A stretch of 64,000 nucleotides of DNA. It comes from Triops longicaudatus (taxonomy: Eukaryota > Arthropoda > Branchiopoda > Notostraca > Triopsidae). The stretch covers positions 1 to 64,000 of the forward strand of contig JAGQDJ010000201.1 of assembly GCA_022885665.1 (NCBI GenBank), in the 5' to 3' direction. The translations under genes and the position numbers were made by a program. Numbering within the stretch: position 1 is the stretch's first letter; each line of letters opens with the position of its first letter. The notes under the pieces are model-generated. The model was not told the DNA's origin. It saw only the letters and a program-made list of their open reading frames with translations, and did not search any database. This document shows positions 23,559-33,969 of this stretch, piece by piece.

Positions 23559-24415
23559 GGCAAGACTTTTAAACACACTTGAGCTGACCTGTTAATGCCT
23601 TATTTGTTCACTTCGTTATGAGGAACGTCAAAAGTTAAAATAGTCAAGGCACTTGCACGTTTCTGTACACTAATCAGGCAGTCGCGTGAATATTTGGTCA
23701 AATGCCCATGCTTATTTTTAACAGAAGATACGGGAGTAGACACAGCGTGAAAATAAACAAGTCGGGTTCGCACTCGCACTTTTTTTAAGCTCCGTCCCGA
23801 CAACGAACTTATCGCGTCTCGCTACGAAGCAGTACTGACGCCACTTGTCGGGTGAAGCCGGAGGAATAAGGCTATCACCGGGCGACTTCGCAGCCGCAAA
23901 GTCTTTCTCTCTCCGCTCTCGCAAATAACCACAAGCTTTCTTTTCACTGCAGAAACTTCGCCTGCCAAGCTTCGCTTTTTTAATACCCTACTAGGCCTCA
24001 GGTTTTTCGTAAGGAACGCAGCAGGCCGTAGCTTCTCGATGAATTGTTCGTTAGGGGACTCGTGTACCGAGATATGGTTAACTTTCTCTTCCCATAAGGG
24101 TAGGTTACGGGCAAGGTCACGAACACTTTCCCTGTTTATCGTGAAGGTGGTATAGTATTACATACAAAATTCGGTCGGGATTGGTCCTTGGAGCCCGGAC
24201 GAGCCTCTAAAAACGGTCTCGTACGACAAAAAATTCCACGTCCGAATGTCTTGAATATGCTAATGACTATCAAGCAGACAGCTGGCCTACTTTTGCGCAG
24301 CATTTTTTACCTATTTTACCAGGCCCTCCGACCGTAACCTCGGACGCTCACCTTGAAAAAGACCTTGCGAGGTGCGTAAAAGGGTTGCATCTCCTAAAAT
24401 GCTCTAACATTGCAG

Positions 24416-24622
24416 TGGACATGGGCAGAATCTAAGCAAAAGCAATTGGTCAAGATGCAATTGTTTCGCACGTCAAGAGGTCAAAGGCACCTAGGTTCAC
24501 TCGACAACAACAGCTTTGACTTCCCGGTCATTGACAGGATTTGGCCCAATCTACCTAACAAACAAACTGTCATGGGGATTTTTACTGAGGAAGGGGGCTT
24601 CAGAGCAGCGCAACTTGCACAG
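24416..24622 (+). other. Possible orphan coding exon (unrecognised)
   Basis: A 207-base segment open in one frame, bounded by a good acceptor (AACATTGCAG) and donor (CACAG|GTAAAC). The 69-codon peptide, around 'NNSFDFPVIDRIWPNLP' and 'GIFTEEGGFRAAQLAQ', looks more protein-like than neighbouring frames. No flanking exons or family match were recognised, so it may be a gene remnant, an exon of a noncoding RNA, or chance. Confidence 0.2.
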
Positions 24623-25916
24623 GTAAACTATGGTTGATGTTCATTGTATAGATCGACGAGATTCCCCTTAGGATTAGGATGTAATCCCTCGAGCGAAATG
24701 CGGAAGCAAGCAAATTCTGGTTAAAAACCTCACATCCTGAATTTTACGATCTTTTTTCTATGAAAATAGGAAATAAAACTTGCGGAAGTTGATGCTCATT
24801 CTCCTGTCAAGGGAGTATAGTGGAAGTCGGAAGAGTAAAAAAGCTAAGATTGGGTAATACCAAGGATTCTTGCATTTACTTACGAACGGAGACACAATGT
24901 TAAATTGCAATGTTTCCATACAAAACGGAAATATGCATAAGTCCTATATTAAGTGCAATACTTTCTGTTGGAACATTGTGCAATTAAATTCATAGCATCG
25001 TGAATTTAAAGCGATTATAATAAAAAAAAAAACTTGGAACTTCTTACAAACTTTCCCTCCTCACATGCACAAGATTAAGGAAAAATCCTTCTGCAGGTCT
25101 TTAAGGAGTGCTATACAGTATTTCATTTTTTAAACACGCAAGAAAAGAAACCATGAAGCAAGTTAAAGTAACGGTTATATTACTGCTTTTTATCATCAAA
25201 GAAAGCGGTTAAAAAGTTCTGCAAAAATATTTCCCGTTAAAAGAGGTTTTTCTAAGAGGAGACTTTTTAGAACTCATCGTAAAAACTACTATTAGAAAAA
25301 AATACACAAAGAAATTCTCATAGACTTAAAAATTAAGTAGGTAATGAAAATTAGGCTCCAAGTGAGGAGTTTGAGTGATAATCAAGGTTTAAAATTAAAT
25401 ATTGTGGTAAACCCCATACCAATGAAGTAAGCCGCACGTAACCAGAAACATCTTGAGACGGGGGTGCCTATAAAGAAAAGCACTGTTTTTAGAGGAGAAA
25501 TTCTTATGATCACATTGCAGTCCTACTTAATCTTTTTTTTCAAGCCATTGTATACCCGTGTCTCTTATGCGAAGTAATATTTTAAATTACACGAGAAACT
25601 TAGGAAGTTTCGTAAACATCGCTCTACGAAATAGAGCTTTTTCGATTTGAAGGTTCAATTCATACTTTAAGTATTTGGGTTTATTCATTCTCATGGTACA
25701 ATCACAATTTTCAATGAGACTTCCGGCATCGCAATTCAAGAACCAATTTTCTGCAAGTTGTAACGTTGACTTCGCTGACCCGTTTGTTGGATTAAAGAGA
25801 TTTTTGCGTTAAAATATTTTCTGCACGTATATGATACAAATCTACAACTTTTTATCCGAGAAAAAAAAAATAAACAGATAATGTAGTCGAATTCCTGCAA
25901 ATTATCATAGGTGGTT

Positions 25917-26002
25917 CTTGATCGCAAAAACGATTTGCGCGATCAAGGGTTATACGCGAAACGGTTTTGCGGCAAAACCTTTTCGCGTAAACATCTTGAT
26001 CG
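25917..26002. repeat. Tandem palindromes with a shared arm
   Basis: CTTGATCGC at 25917-25925 pairs with GCGATCAAG at 25939-25947. An 18 bp arm at 25953-25970 then pairs with 25972-25989 with a single mismatch and almost no spacer. A second CTTGATCG at 25995-26002 can pair with the same CGATCAAG arm, enclosing the long hairpin. The middle arm therefore has two alternative partners. Confidence 0.75.
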
Positions 26003-27281
26003 GGCATCATCCTCATAGTAATACATACTACTGCCATAATAAAAGGTAAAAGGTGAAATTGACGTAAAATCCCCGTTCCCTTCGACCATACGGCAAGGAA
26101 TAGGTAATGACCCTAAAGCCCATCGGCTATCAAAACGACATCCTGGCATTGCAATGCTTTTCGCATTTATGCACATTAGGCCTACTGCCTGTTTATTCCA
26201 TAGTCTCTGTACTAGCTGAATTTTTGGCTCCAAACTGCTCAAATTCTTATCCTAAATACCCGCTGAATCTTTATTTAGCCCTAGACTTGCACTGTGAAAG
26301 TGGAAGACGCATTACACCTGTTTTGCAATTAATCCTAAAATGGTCGCTACCAATTATGGCAACATATGCTCATAAGCGGTTTTCGGCAGTGCCCCGCTTT
26401 GTGGTGTAACGTATTGTACAATAAATATGTACTGTACCTCTCGTATCGGCATGACGTCCAATACACTGTAAAAGATAATCACGAATACTTTCTCTTCGAT
26501 AAGATTTGGCGCCACATCCTCTTCCTCTGATCGATTCTACCAAGTTTTAACAGTAGCTACTTGAACTTTTTTATACCAATTTTGAGTACAGTTTTTCCTG
26601 TAATTTTAAAATCTACCATGAATTCCTAGTGTTCGAAGTTGCACTCAATGAGGTAGCCTAGAAACTCGTAGTTGTGCGGTATCCATTCATAAGAACACCC
26701 TCAAGTGCTTGTACCAAATTCCCTGATGTTCTACTTCGATCCCTAAAACTCCAGTCTAAATATTCCCATAACGCGTAATTTATCTCAACACATAACTACC
26801 TGACGGGTTCTAACATTCTTCAAAGGTAGCAAGGGAGTGTTTTACTATGGAGAGTTTTCAGTCGTGTTCGTTCCAGTACCACTTCAAATTTATAGGTAAA
26901 ACCCGTAATGAAGAGATTTACTTATAACAGAACCGATGGGTATTCCGACCATATTGCTCCCCGCAAAGTAACTTCCGACAATAAGGACGAAATGGCATAA
27001 TGAGACGACAATCAAGTCGGTGAGGTGCTAAACAATTCACGAAAAAAGTGTCTCCGCCTCAAGCGTGTTTTTGCAAATGGGTTAAGATGATTGCTTCCGC
27101 AGCTGATTGCTGGTTGGGAGAAAACTTGCTGTCTCACCATAAGAAAAGGGTGCCCTTCCGTCCCTTGGTTTACAGTTATGAAAAGGTGATGTAACTGAGG
27201 AAATATTCCAGGTCAGGAAATAATTTCGTTGCTGGTAAGGTGTTTTATTACAACCAGCTGTACAGTACACTGAAGAATAGC

Positions 27282-27771
27282 TTAAGCCTTGGTGGTCTTG
27301 GTTCCCTTGACGGCGGCTTGTTGTGCCTTCAAGACTTTAGCGACGATCTTCTGTTCTTCAATCAAGAAAGCACGCACGATCCTGGTTTACAATAATAACA
27401 TTAGTCAAACATACTTCAACCGTATTGTAAAGCATTACTTTTCACGGACGCAAGTGTGGCAGAGAACACCTCCGTACGCTCTGTAGACTTTCTTCTGTCT
27501 CAAAGACATGCGACGCTTCTCATGAGAGCGAGCTGGCCTAATACCGCGAAGTTTAGTTTTGCATTGTCCGCACTTGGGGACCTTCAACGGCTTCTTTTTG
27601 TATTGGTAAACAAGCCTTCCACCAGGAGTCCGGACACTATAATTAATTAAAATTAACGTTAGTAAGAGCACTTAACAATAACATAACACAAAACATGTTG
27701 TCTTACATCCTTCTCTGATTGCTCGGAGTATTGTAGGACAAACGACGACGGTAGGTCAAACGTTGCACCAT
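27282..27771 (-). CDS. RpL34: 60S ribosomal protein L34 (eL34)
   Basis: Large-subunit ribosomal protein. Exons 27771-27707, 27636-27439, 27381-27282; 120 residues, the usual size. It starts MVQRLTYRRRLSYNT, carries the CxxC-type zinc-binding pairs (C-x2-C in 'KCGQCKTK' and 'CHTC') and has the conserved 'RAFLIEEQKIVAKVLKAQ' helix near the end. A TTTTAG acceptor-like site lies just before the ATG, suggesting the 5' UTR intron common in ribosomal protein genes. AATAAA lies 33 bases after the stop. It is head-to-head with VTI1A, 418 bases between start codons. Confidence 0.97.
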
Positions 27772-28189
27772 TTTCACCTAAAAACAACTTGTATAAGGTT
27801 CTCACTTCGCATTTATATACAAATTCGAATAACTACAGTATTTCAAAAAGGGATGACAAAGATATTCGATGTTTTACCTAATTTTGTATGGGTGACCCGG
27901 TGGCTTACACACCAAAAGAGAAACAAACAGCGTTGCCAGCGAGTAGTTTATTCTTCCCTATCTATGAAAGACTATTCTATTAAAAATAAAAGAAACATAA
28001 AGTTAAGTTACTGTACCATCTTTTAAAATCTAATAAAGTGCAAATTAATTAAAGTATGCATTTAAAAGATTAATAACAAAAGTCTCGGCAACCTGGCAGT
28101 GTTTATCTGTAGAATTGTATTTATACATTGAATTATCTGACTTCTTAACTAAATTTGTTCTCCAGGATAACTTGTGAAGTTTAGTTAAA
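27772..28189. promoter_or_regulatory. Divergent promoter region RPL34 / VTI1A
   Basis: Short intergenic span between opposite start codons. On the minus strand, CATCCCTTTTTG near 27844-27855 resembles a 5' terminal oligopyrimidine start expected for a ribosomal protein mRNA. That assignment is tentative. Confidence 0.45.
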
Positions 28190-29146
28190 ATGTCTAATTT
28201 ATTAGTAACTTATGAACAACAATATGCGAATATTTCTGCCAGTATTACAGCCAAGACGAGCCAGTTACTACAATCAGCAACAGGTACCGAATTTCTCGAA
28301 ACTAGCAAGGAAAGTAGTTATAATATTAATTAAAAAATTTCTCCTAGAAGACATAGCAAATTTGCTCAGCGCAGTCGACAAGGAAATTGAAGAGGCGAAT
28401 GAACTGGTAAGCATCATCGTTTCGCTATTTGATTATAAATCCCTCGCAGCTAAATACTAGTAGCTTTCACCTTCGTTTTTGTTTCCTTGTGATTAGCTCG
28501 AGCAAATGGACTTGGAAGTTCGCCAGCTACCCAGTAATGATCGTTCGAAGTATCAAAACCGTCTGCAGAGTTACAAAGCCGAATTAAATCGCCTAGAAAA
28601 AGACTATAAGCAAGCACGTACGAAAAACCAAGAAAGAGGTGAGCTTTCACTTATAATTTTCACTTTCTGCGTGAGAGATTAAGAACGCTTTCTGTTTAGT
28701 CATGCGAGACGATCTCATGGGAGGGAGCAGTCATGCCGTGTACGGTACTGGAGATGAGTGGAGCGATCAGAAACAGAGTCTGTTAGAGAACAGTGAGAAA
28801 TTGGAGCGTGGGATTAAACGCCTGGATGCTGGCTACAAGATAGCTGTAGAAACGGAAGAAATTGGGTCTCAGGTCCTCACAGATTTGCAGCAGCAACGAG
28901 AAACCATTAGTAGAACCCGCTCAAGGGTAAACTTGCGTCTTCATGAGCGTGCTTGTGCTTAAAACAAATTCTTCTTTCCTTTTCTAGCTGCGTCAAACGG
29001 ACAGCGATCTAAGTCGCAGCGGACGGCTGCTAAATCGTATGATAATGCGAATTTTGCAGAATAGACTTGTGCTACTTGGAGTGGCGTTACTTATAATGAC
29101 CATAATTGTCATTGGAGTGTATTTTACAGTGCGAAAACATGTTTAA
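28190..29146 (+). CDS. VTI1A: Vesicle SNARE Vti1a
   Basis: Qb-SNARE of Golgi-endosome fusion. Exons 28190-28283, 28348-28406, 28497-28638, 28700-28926, 28988-29146; 226 residues (human VTI1A 217). The N-terminal three-helix domain contains 'LEQMDLEVRQLPSNDRSKY'. The SNARE motif covers 'LENSEKLERGIKRLDAGY', 'AVETEEIGSQVLTDLQQQ' and 'SRSGRLLNRM', and ends in one hydrophobic C-terminal anchor (about 200-221). AATAAA at 29463-29468 is a likely polyadenylation signal. The next gene, ZDHHC6, follows on the same strand. Confidence 0.96.
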
Positions 29147-29868
29147 TTCTTGCTCGTTTGCTGTATATTGTCCTACACGACCTATCTTGTTGGATTGGTG
29201 TCGTATTTGTATTTCATGTAAAGGCAACTCGTTCATTCCAGTATGGAATATATTACTAGTCTTTAGTCGTTTGATGCAGACTTTGTTGTTTGGTTGTGTA
29301 TAACTATGTTGGATTTAATACGATTTGCCATTTTCACAAGCATTTGGCTTACAATGTCGTGAATTATTGATCTCATTTTTAGAAAATACTGAAAAGTATT
29401 GTTGATAAAATCTCGCGATAATTCAAACTTGTACAAGCTAGAAAACGTCGGTCTTACACCAAAATAAACTTAGCATTAAATGAACGAAAGAGATGTGCTG
29501 AAGAAAGTAGAAATCGCGATGCGCGAACGCGTGTCACTTGTATTTCCTGCAATATTTTTGACTCTGTAGTTAGCGTCTGCTGCTTAAGTTCCTTAACACC
29601 TGAGGGCTTACATAATTCTTTTATTAACAGTTTTCGCTCGACTTCCGCTATCCAGAGGTATTTACACTACATGCAAGAAATCGCTCGAAGATTCATATTA
29701 AAATCTTGCAAACCGGGTTTTCGTCGTGTAAGATCACTCAGCGGCGCAGAAGCGGGCGTGGTCACGTGCCTTAGTTTTGTTTGTTGTGGAAGTGCGAGGC
29801 TCGATTGCAGCCTCGTTAAATTTTCATTGCTACATATTTTTAGGTTTCTTATGTAGCGATTGCCTACG
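29147..29868. other. Intergenic VTI1A - ZDHHC6
   Basis: About 720 bases containing the VTI1A 3' UTR to about 29490 and, further right, the ZDHHC6 promoter, where CG dinucleotides are somewhat more frequent (29690-29830). Nothing else was seen. Confidence 0.5.
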
Positions 29869-31720
29869 ATGGCATTTCGACAATTAAAACGAGTACTACA
29901 CTGGGGCCCACTTATAGCATTAGGTAGGTGTGAACTCACCTCAAATAAATATATGAATTGTAATACTTTCTGTGTCCGTTTTTTTAGGCATAATAAAATG
30001 CATTACTTTAGCAACCTTCCATTGTTACTCCATGTGGTGGCCTCCTATGGATTCAGTAGGAGGATTTGTGAATGCTGCCGTTTTTACATTACTCAGCGGT
30101 TTAACGCTGTATCACATGATCTGTGCATTGTATGTTGGGCCTGGTCACGTCCCTTTAGGGTGGACTCCGGTAAATAAATGAATCATACATATTATGTTGT
30201 ACGTGTATAATTACTTACAGAAGTTTCTTTTCGTCTAGGAAAATAAAGATGATGGTCGTTTTTTGCAGTACTGTTTTCTTTGCCAAGGGTATAAAGTACC
30301 CAGATCTCACCATTGTCGAAAGTGTAAGATACACTATGTCCATACGATACTGTCGTTTTTTATACAGGTTCTGCTTAAGCTTAGGGATATAAGTCGAAGA
30401 ACATACATATATAAAGACTTTTGTCTCGCTGTGGATCTTTTAACTCTGAAGTTCTTCATCTGAATTTGTTTAGATTAATCCCGTTGTAACGTATAAAAAT
30501 TTTATTTGTTGTTTGCTTTTATTCATGAGATGATATCTAATGTAATCTAATTTTCATAGTGTTTTTCTTTCACTCGCTTTTTCTTCTTAGGCCAACGATG
30601 TGTAATGAAAATGGATCACCACTGCCCATGGATAAATAACTGCGTGGGTCATCGTAATCATGCCCATTTCACTGCATTTCTCTTTTTTGCTGTGTTAGGC
30701 TGCTTCCAGGCCAGCATTATTATGGGCTGTACTATGTACAAAGCCTTAAATAGGGTAATGTCACTTTAGTTTCCCAAACCATTCCGTAATTCTTTTTTTT
30801 TTCAAAAAAAGAGTCACTACTTTCACTACAGAGCTCGTCATGAGCCGTTGGTAACCATGTCGGTGCACATGTTCGTTTTTTGCCTTTTCTCCGTTGGCTT
30901 AGCCATCGGCGTCGTTGTGGCTGTGGGGTTTTTACTTTTTGTCCAGGTATTTTTTTGTTTTATTTTTTAATGCGTTTTTGTGCACTCTATTCGTGTGTCA
31001 GAGATGTAACACAGTTTTACTAGGTTCGAGCCATTTTGAGAAACCGGACAGGTATCGAGGATTGGGTAGTCGAGAAAGCGAAATATAGACATGCAGAAAT
31101 TGGCGACACGTTTGTTTATCCGTACAACGTCGGCTGGATGAAAAATTGGAAACAAGTGATGTTCATTCTCAATCTTTACGGTGTATTTTATCAGTTGTGT
31201 GGCACAGGTCATTAACTTTAGCTGCCAACCATTGGGTGATGGCATCACGTGGCCGGTAGCCGAAGGGTGTAATCAATACTCATTAACGGTATTACTTCAA
31301 CTTGTGAAATTTTTCGAACAGTATTAATTCTTTGGATCTGAAGATGGAACAGCTTGCTCAGAAACAAGTAAAAAGAGGAAGAACGCTGGAATACATTGTT
31401 GAACGGCCTTACACTGGCTCCTGGTTTCCATTGTGGAGCCAAGGCTGTTGTACAGGCTGTCACCCGCCTTTCACGGACGAACCTCGAATTGCCATAGCTG
31501 CTGGTGATAAACTGTTGGTCACTAGGTGGAAGAAGTATGCTAATACATTAAAAGAAAATTTTTGCAATTGAGTGCTAAATTTTATTTGTGTAGGTATTGG
31601 ATGTATGGTGAAGTGGTGGAGAGGAACGGAACTGAATTGTCAACGCGTTTAAGAGGCTGGTTTCCTCGTTCCTGTGCAGTCATGATCGGACAAGTCTCAG
31701 ACGCCAAAAAAGTCAACTAA
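29869..31720 (+). CDS. ZDHHC6: Palmitoyltransferase ZDHHC6
   Basis: ER S-acyltransferase with a C-terminal SH3-like domain; vertebrate ZDHHC6 palmitoylates ER proteins such as calnexin. Exons 29869-29923, 29988-30169, 30239-30323, 30591-30754, 30812-30946, 31024-31155, 31208-31288, 31344-31525, 31594-31720; 380 residues. Two N-terminal membrane segments precede the cysteine-rich domain ('YCFLCQGYKVPRSHHCRKC', then 'QRCVMKMDHHCPWINNCVG') with the catalytic DHHC, and two further segments follow. The C-terminal region includes 'GDGITWPVAEGCNQYSLT' and 'RGWFPRSC' as in the human protein. The chain ends KKVN, a KKxx ER-retrieval signal. The next-to-last donor is ACTAG|GTGGAAG, which keeps 'TRYWMYGE' aligned with the family. 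Confidence 0.96.
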
Positions 31721-31907
31721 GCAATATCCTAAGGAGATTAAAGGACATTATCCTTTTCTTTTTTTCTCAGACGAGGTTTAGCCTTTACACGAGATTAAAC
31801 CTCTTTCTAGTCCACTTTTATGGCGTTTGCACTGAACAGTTTCAAACTATGCATCATCGCATCCATTTCACTTGATGACTAAACTTTAATACACAACAGC
31901 CCAGAAT
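31721..31907. terminator. Compact convergent 3' ends, ZDHHC6 / MPPE1
   Basis: Only 187 bases separate the two stop codons. Plus-strand signals are ATTAAA at 31794-31799 and, inside MPPE1, AATAAA at 31990-31995. A minus-strand ATTAAA lies at 31890-31885. The 3' UTRs probably overlap. Confidence 0.5.
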
Positions 31908-33402
31908 TTACTTGGGAGAGAGTAGGACTGTTTTTATATGATTTACAATTCTACCCGAAAATATATACAAGCAAAATTTGAAAAGAGCAAATAAAAGGCA
32001 CAAAAGAGCTACCAGTAAGTAGAGTATCAAGGATGGAAAACGTTCAGGGAGCCACAGCACGGCTATTTTAGCTGTCATTTTACTTTCATCTAGAGAAAAA
32101 TATTAAATAATAAAAATACTGAAAAAGGTCGCAGTTGGAACTTACTAATCTCAACAAGTCCGTAGCCCATTCTACGGACACCCATTCGATACGAACAAGT
32201 CGGAACCGCGAACTCTGTTAATGTCTCTGGCGGACTATCGTCGACGTAGGGCAAGTTAAGTTCCATAAGACTCGGAGCTTTGGGTGAAAAGCTCTCAACT
32301 CGGATTTGAAATCTTGGTTCTAGCTGAACATGGAAGCAGTTGGCTTCATGGGTATGGGCAGATAAAACGAGATGCGGTTTATAACGCTCTACAACCTGTA
32401 TCGAATGCACCACCCATTTAAACATAGTTTATCGTTCTGAATATTCATAAAAAAAACTGCTGTTACTTACATCGGATGAGAACTGTCCATAGATAGGTAG
32501 TATGGGGATGTGACTGACCAGAATTCGAATTCGCTCTTTGCTCACACGTACAGGCAAATACTCCGAACGTACAAGGAGTCGATTCACCGGTATAATGTCT
32601 ATTCGACCGTGCGATACTACCATGGTGCGCTGATAGTACCGTGTGAATCGCTCTGTTTTGTTGGGTGTAATTCGATCGAAGCCCTCTCCACCGATATCGT
32701 TATCACCGGGCAAGAACAATTCCTGTTAAAAACAAAGTTTAAGATTATAACGTTTCTGTTTGGTAATACAGTACTTTTATTTCAGGTGAGACTGTAAAAA
32801 TGTTTGCAAAGCGCTGCCTATATCTAGCATACTCTTCCTCGTTTGACACGCTTCCCTCGTCAACCAAATCACCAAGATACACTATGATATGTGGATCGAA
32901 GACGCTCGCCGCTCGGCTAAACCCTTTTCGCAAATACCTAAAGTAAGACGACAATGCAAGAGTACAGTGAACGGCACATTGACTGACGAACACAAAGACA
33001 AGAAAGAAAATAATTTTATGTTTACACAATAATTATATTTTCTAAAATACTAATAATTCCCCAGAAATTGTACACCTTTTCAATGTTCGCTGGATACATG
33101 CTCTAAGGGTCTACGAAGACCAAGCTGCATTTGACAATGTGCCTATACCTGTCCCCATCCCAATGGGTAAAGAGCTGAAGCACGGGCGGCTCATATCGTT
33201 CTCCCACTATTTGCGGATCCGCAACTACCAAAATTCGCACGGCATCTTTGTCGGTAACAAATCCCTTTATATCAACGTTCCAGTATACCAGCCATTCGCA
33301 GTAGACAAGTATAGAGACAGTAAGGCACCAAAGAACGCGATTTCTTAAATACAGATAAAATTTTAATTTTACAAATGAGGAAAATACAAAATTAATAAAC
33401 AT
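31908..33402 (-). CDS. MPPE1: Metallophosphoesterase 1 / PGAP5-like (Cdc1/Ted1 family)
   Basis: Membrane-bound metallophosphoesterase; the family removes an ethanolamine-phosphate side group from GPI anchors to aid ER exit. Exons 33402-33149, 32937-32775, 32722-32471, 32395-32146, 32089-31908; 366 residues. An N-terminal transmembrane segment (about 24-42) is followed by the phosphoesterase motifs VADPQ, GDLVDEG, GDNDIGG, SHIP and SAHTHE. A C-terminal transmembrane segment precedes a short basic tail. Two motifs differ from the classic form: ADPQ where human has ADTH, and GDND where GNHD is usual; related yeast and invertebrate members may share these. The start lies in an AT-rich stretch and an upstream exon cannot be excluded. 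Confidence 0.85.
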
Positions 33403-33969
33403 CCTACTAACTTGTATTTGCCAAAACGTATGTAACGCGCAAATCTCTGTCCCATTAGTATTTGAAAATTTGGTTTTACAGTTTAGCTGTCAGTTAAAGC
33501 GGTTTAGCTGCTCACATGTCTTCTGTTTTCATGAAAGCTTAGCACACGCCTAAAGGCGGTAACCAAGGTCGAAAATCCAATCATTCAATGTTGGTCAGCC
33601 CATGAGAAAATGTTTAGAACTTGCACGCAGAGGTGCACGTGTGAATAACGCATCGAAAATAGAAACGTGCGCAGGACGTTTTTAATTGCGACTGAGACTT
33701 TCCTTGTTCTGTTAAAGGAAAACTGTTTTAGTGAGCTTATGTTATTTATGCAAAATAATTTATCTGACTTTCCTTTTATCTCTCTCATGTTGGTTAAGTT
33801 CGGTTAGGCGTAGCCTAAACCTATTGTTAGAACTAGCCTAAGCTTACAGTTGCCCTGTCCGAACCAACGAGAGAGGAGGGAAATTACGCGCTTTATAATC
33901 CAGAAATGATTTGGGACTAGCCTAATCGTCTTTTATTTATAGGCTTTTGGACGGAACCTGCCTTTCGCA
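33403..33969. promoter_or_regulatory. Divergent promoter region MPPE1 / germ cell-less
   Basis: 567 bases between opposite start codons. It contains an inverted repeat GGTTAGGC-GTA-GCCTAAACC near 33803-33822. No gene-like frame. Confidence 0.45.

Larger units (their letters stand above)
23559..27281. other. Gene-poor stretch between PAQR3 and RPL34
   Basis: About 3.7 kb. The first 400 bases probably contain the PAQR3 5' UTR and promoter. One exon-like open segment lies at 24416-24622 and a palindromic structure at 25917-26002, listed separately. The rest is AT-rich with short meaningless frames. TTTATT at 27244-27249 reads as AATAAA for RPL34 on the minus strand, 33 bases past its stop. Confidence 0.5.
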
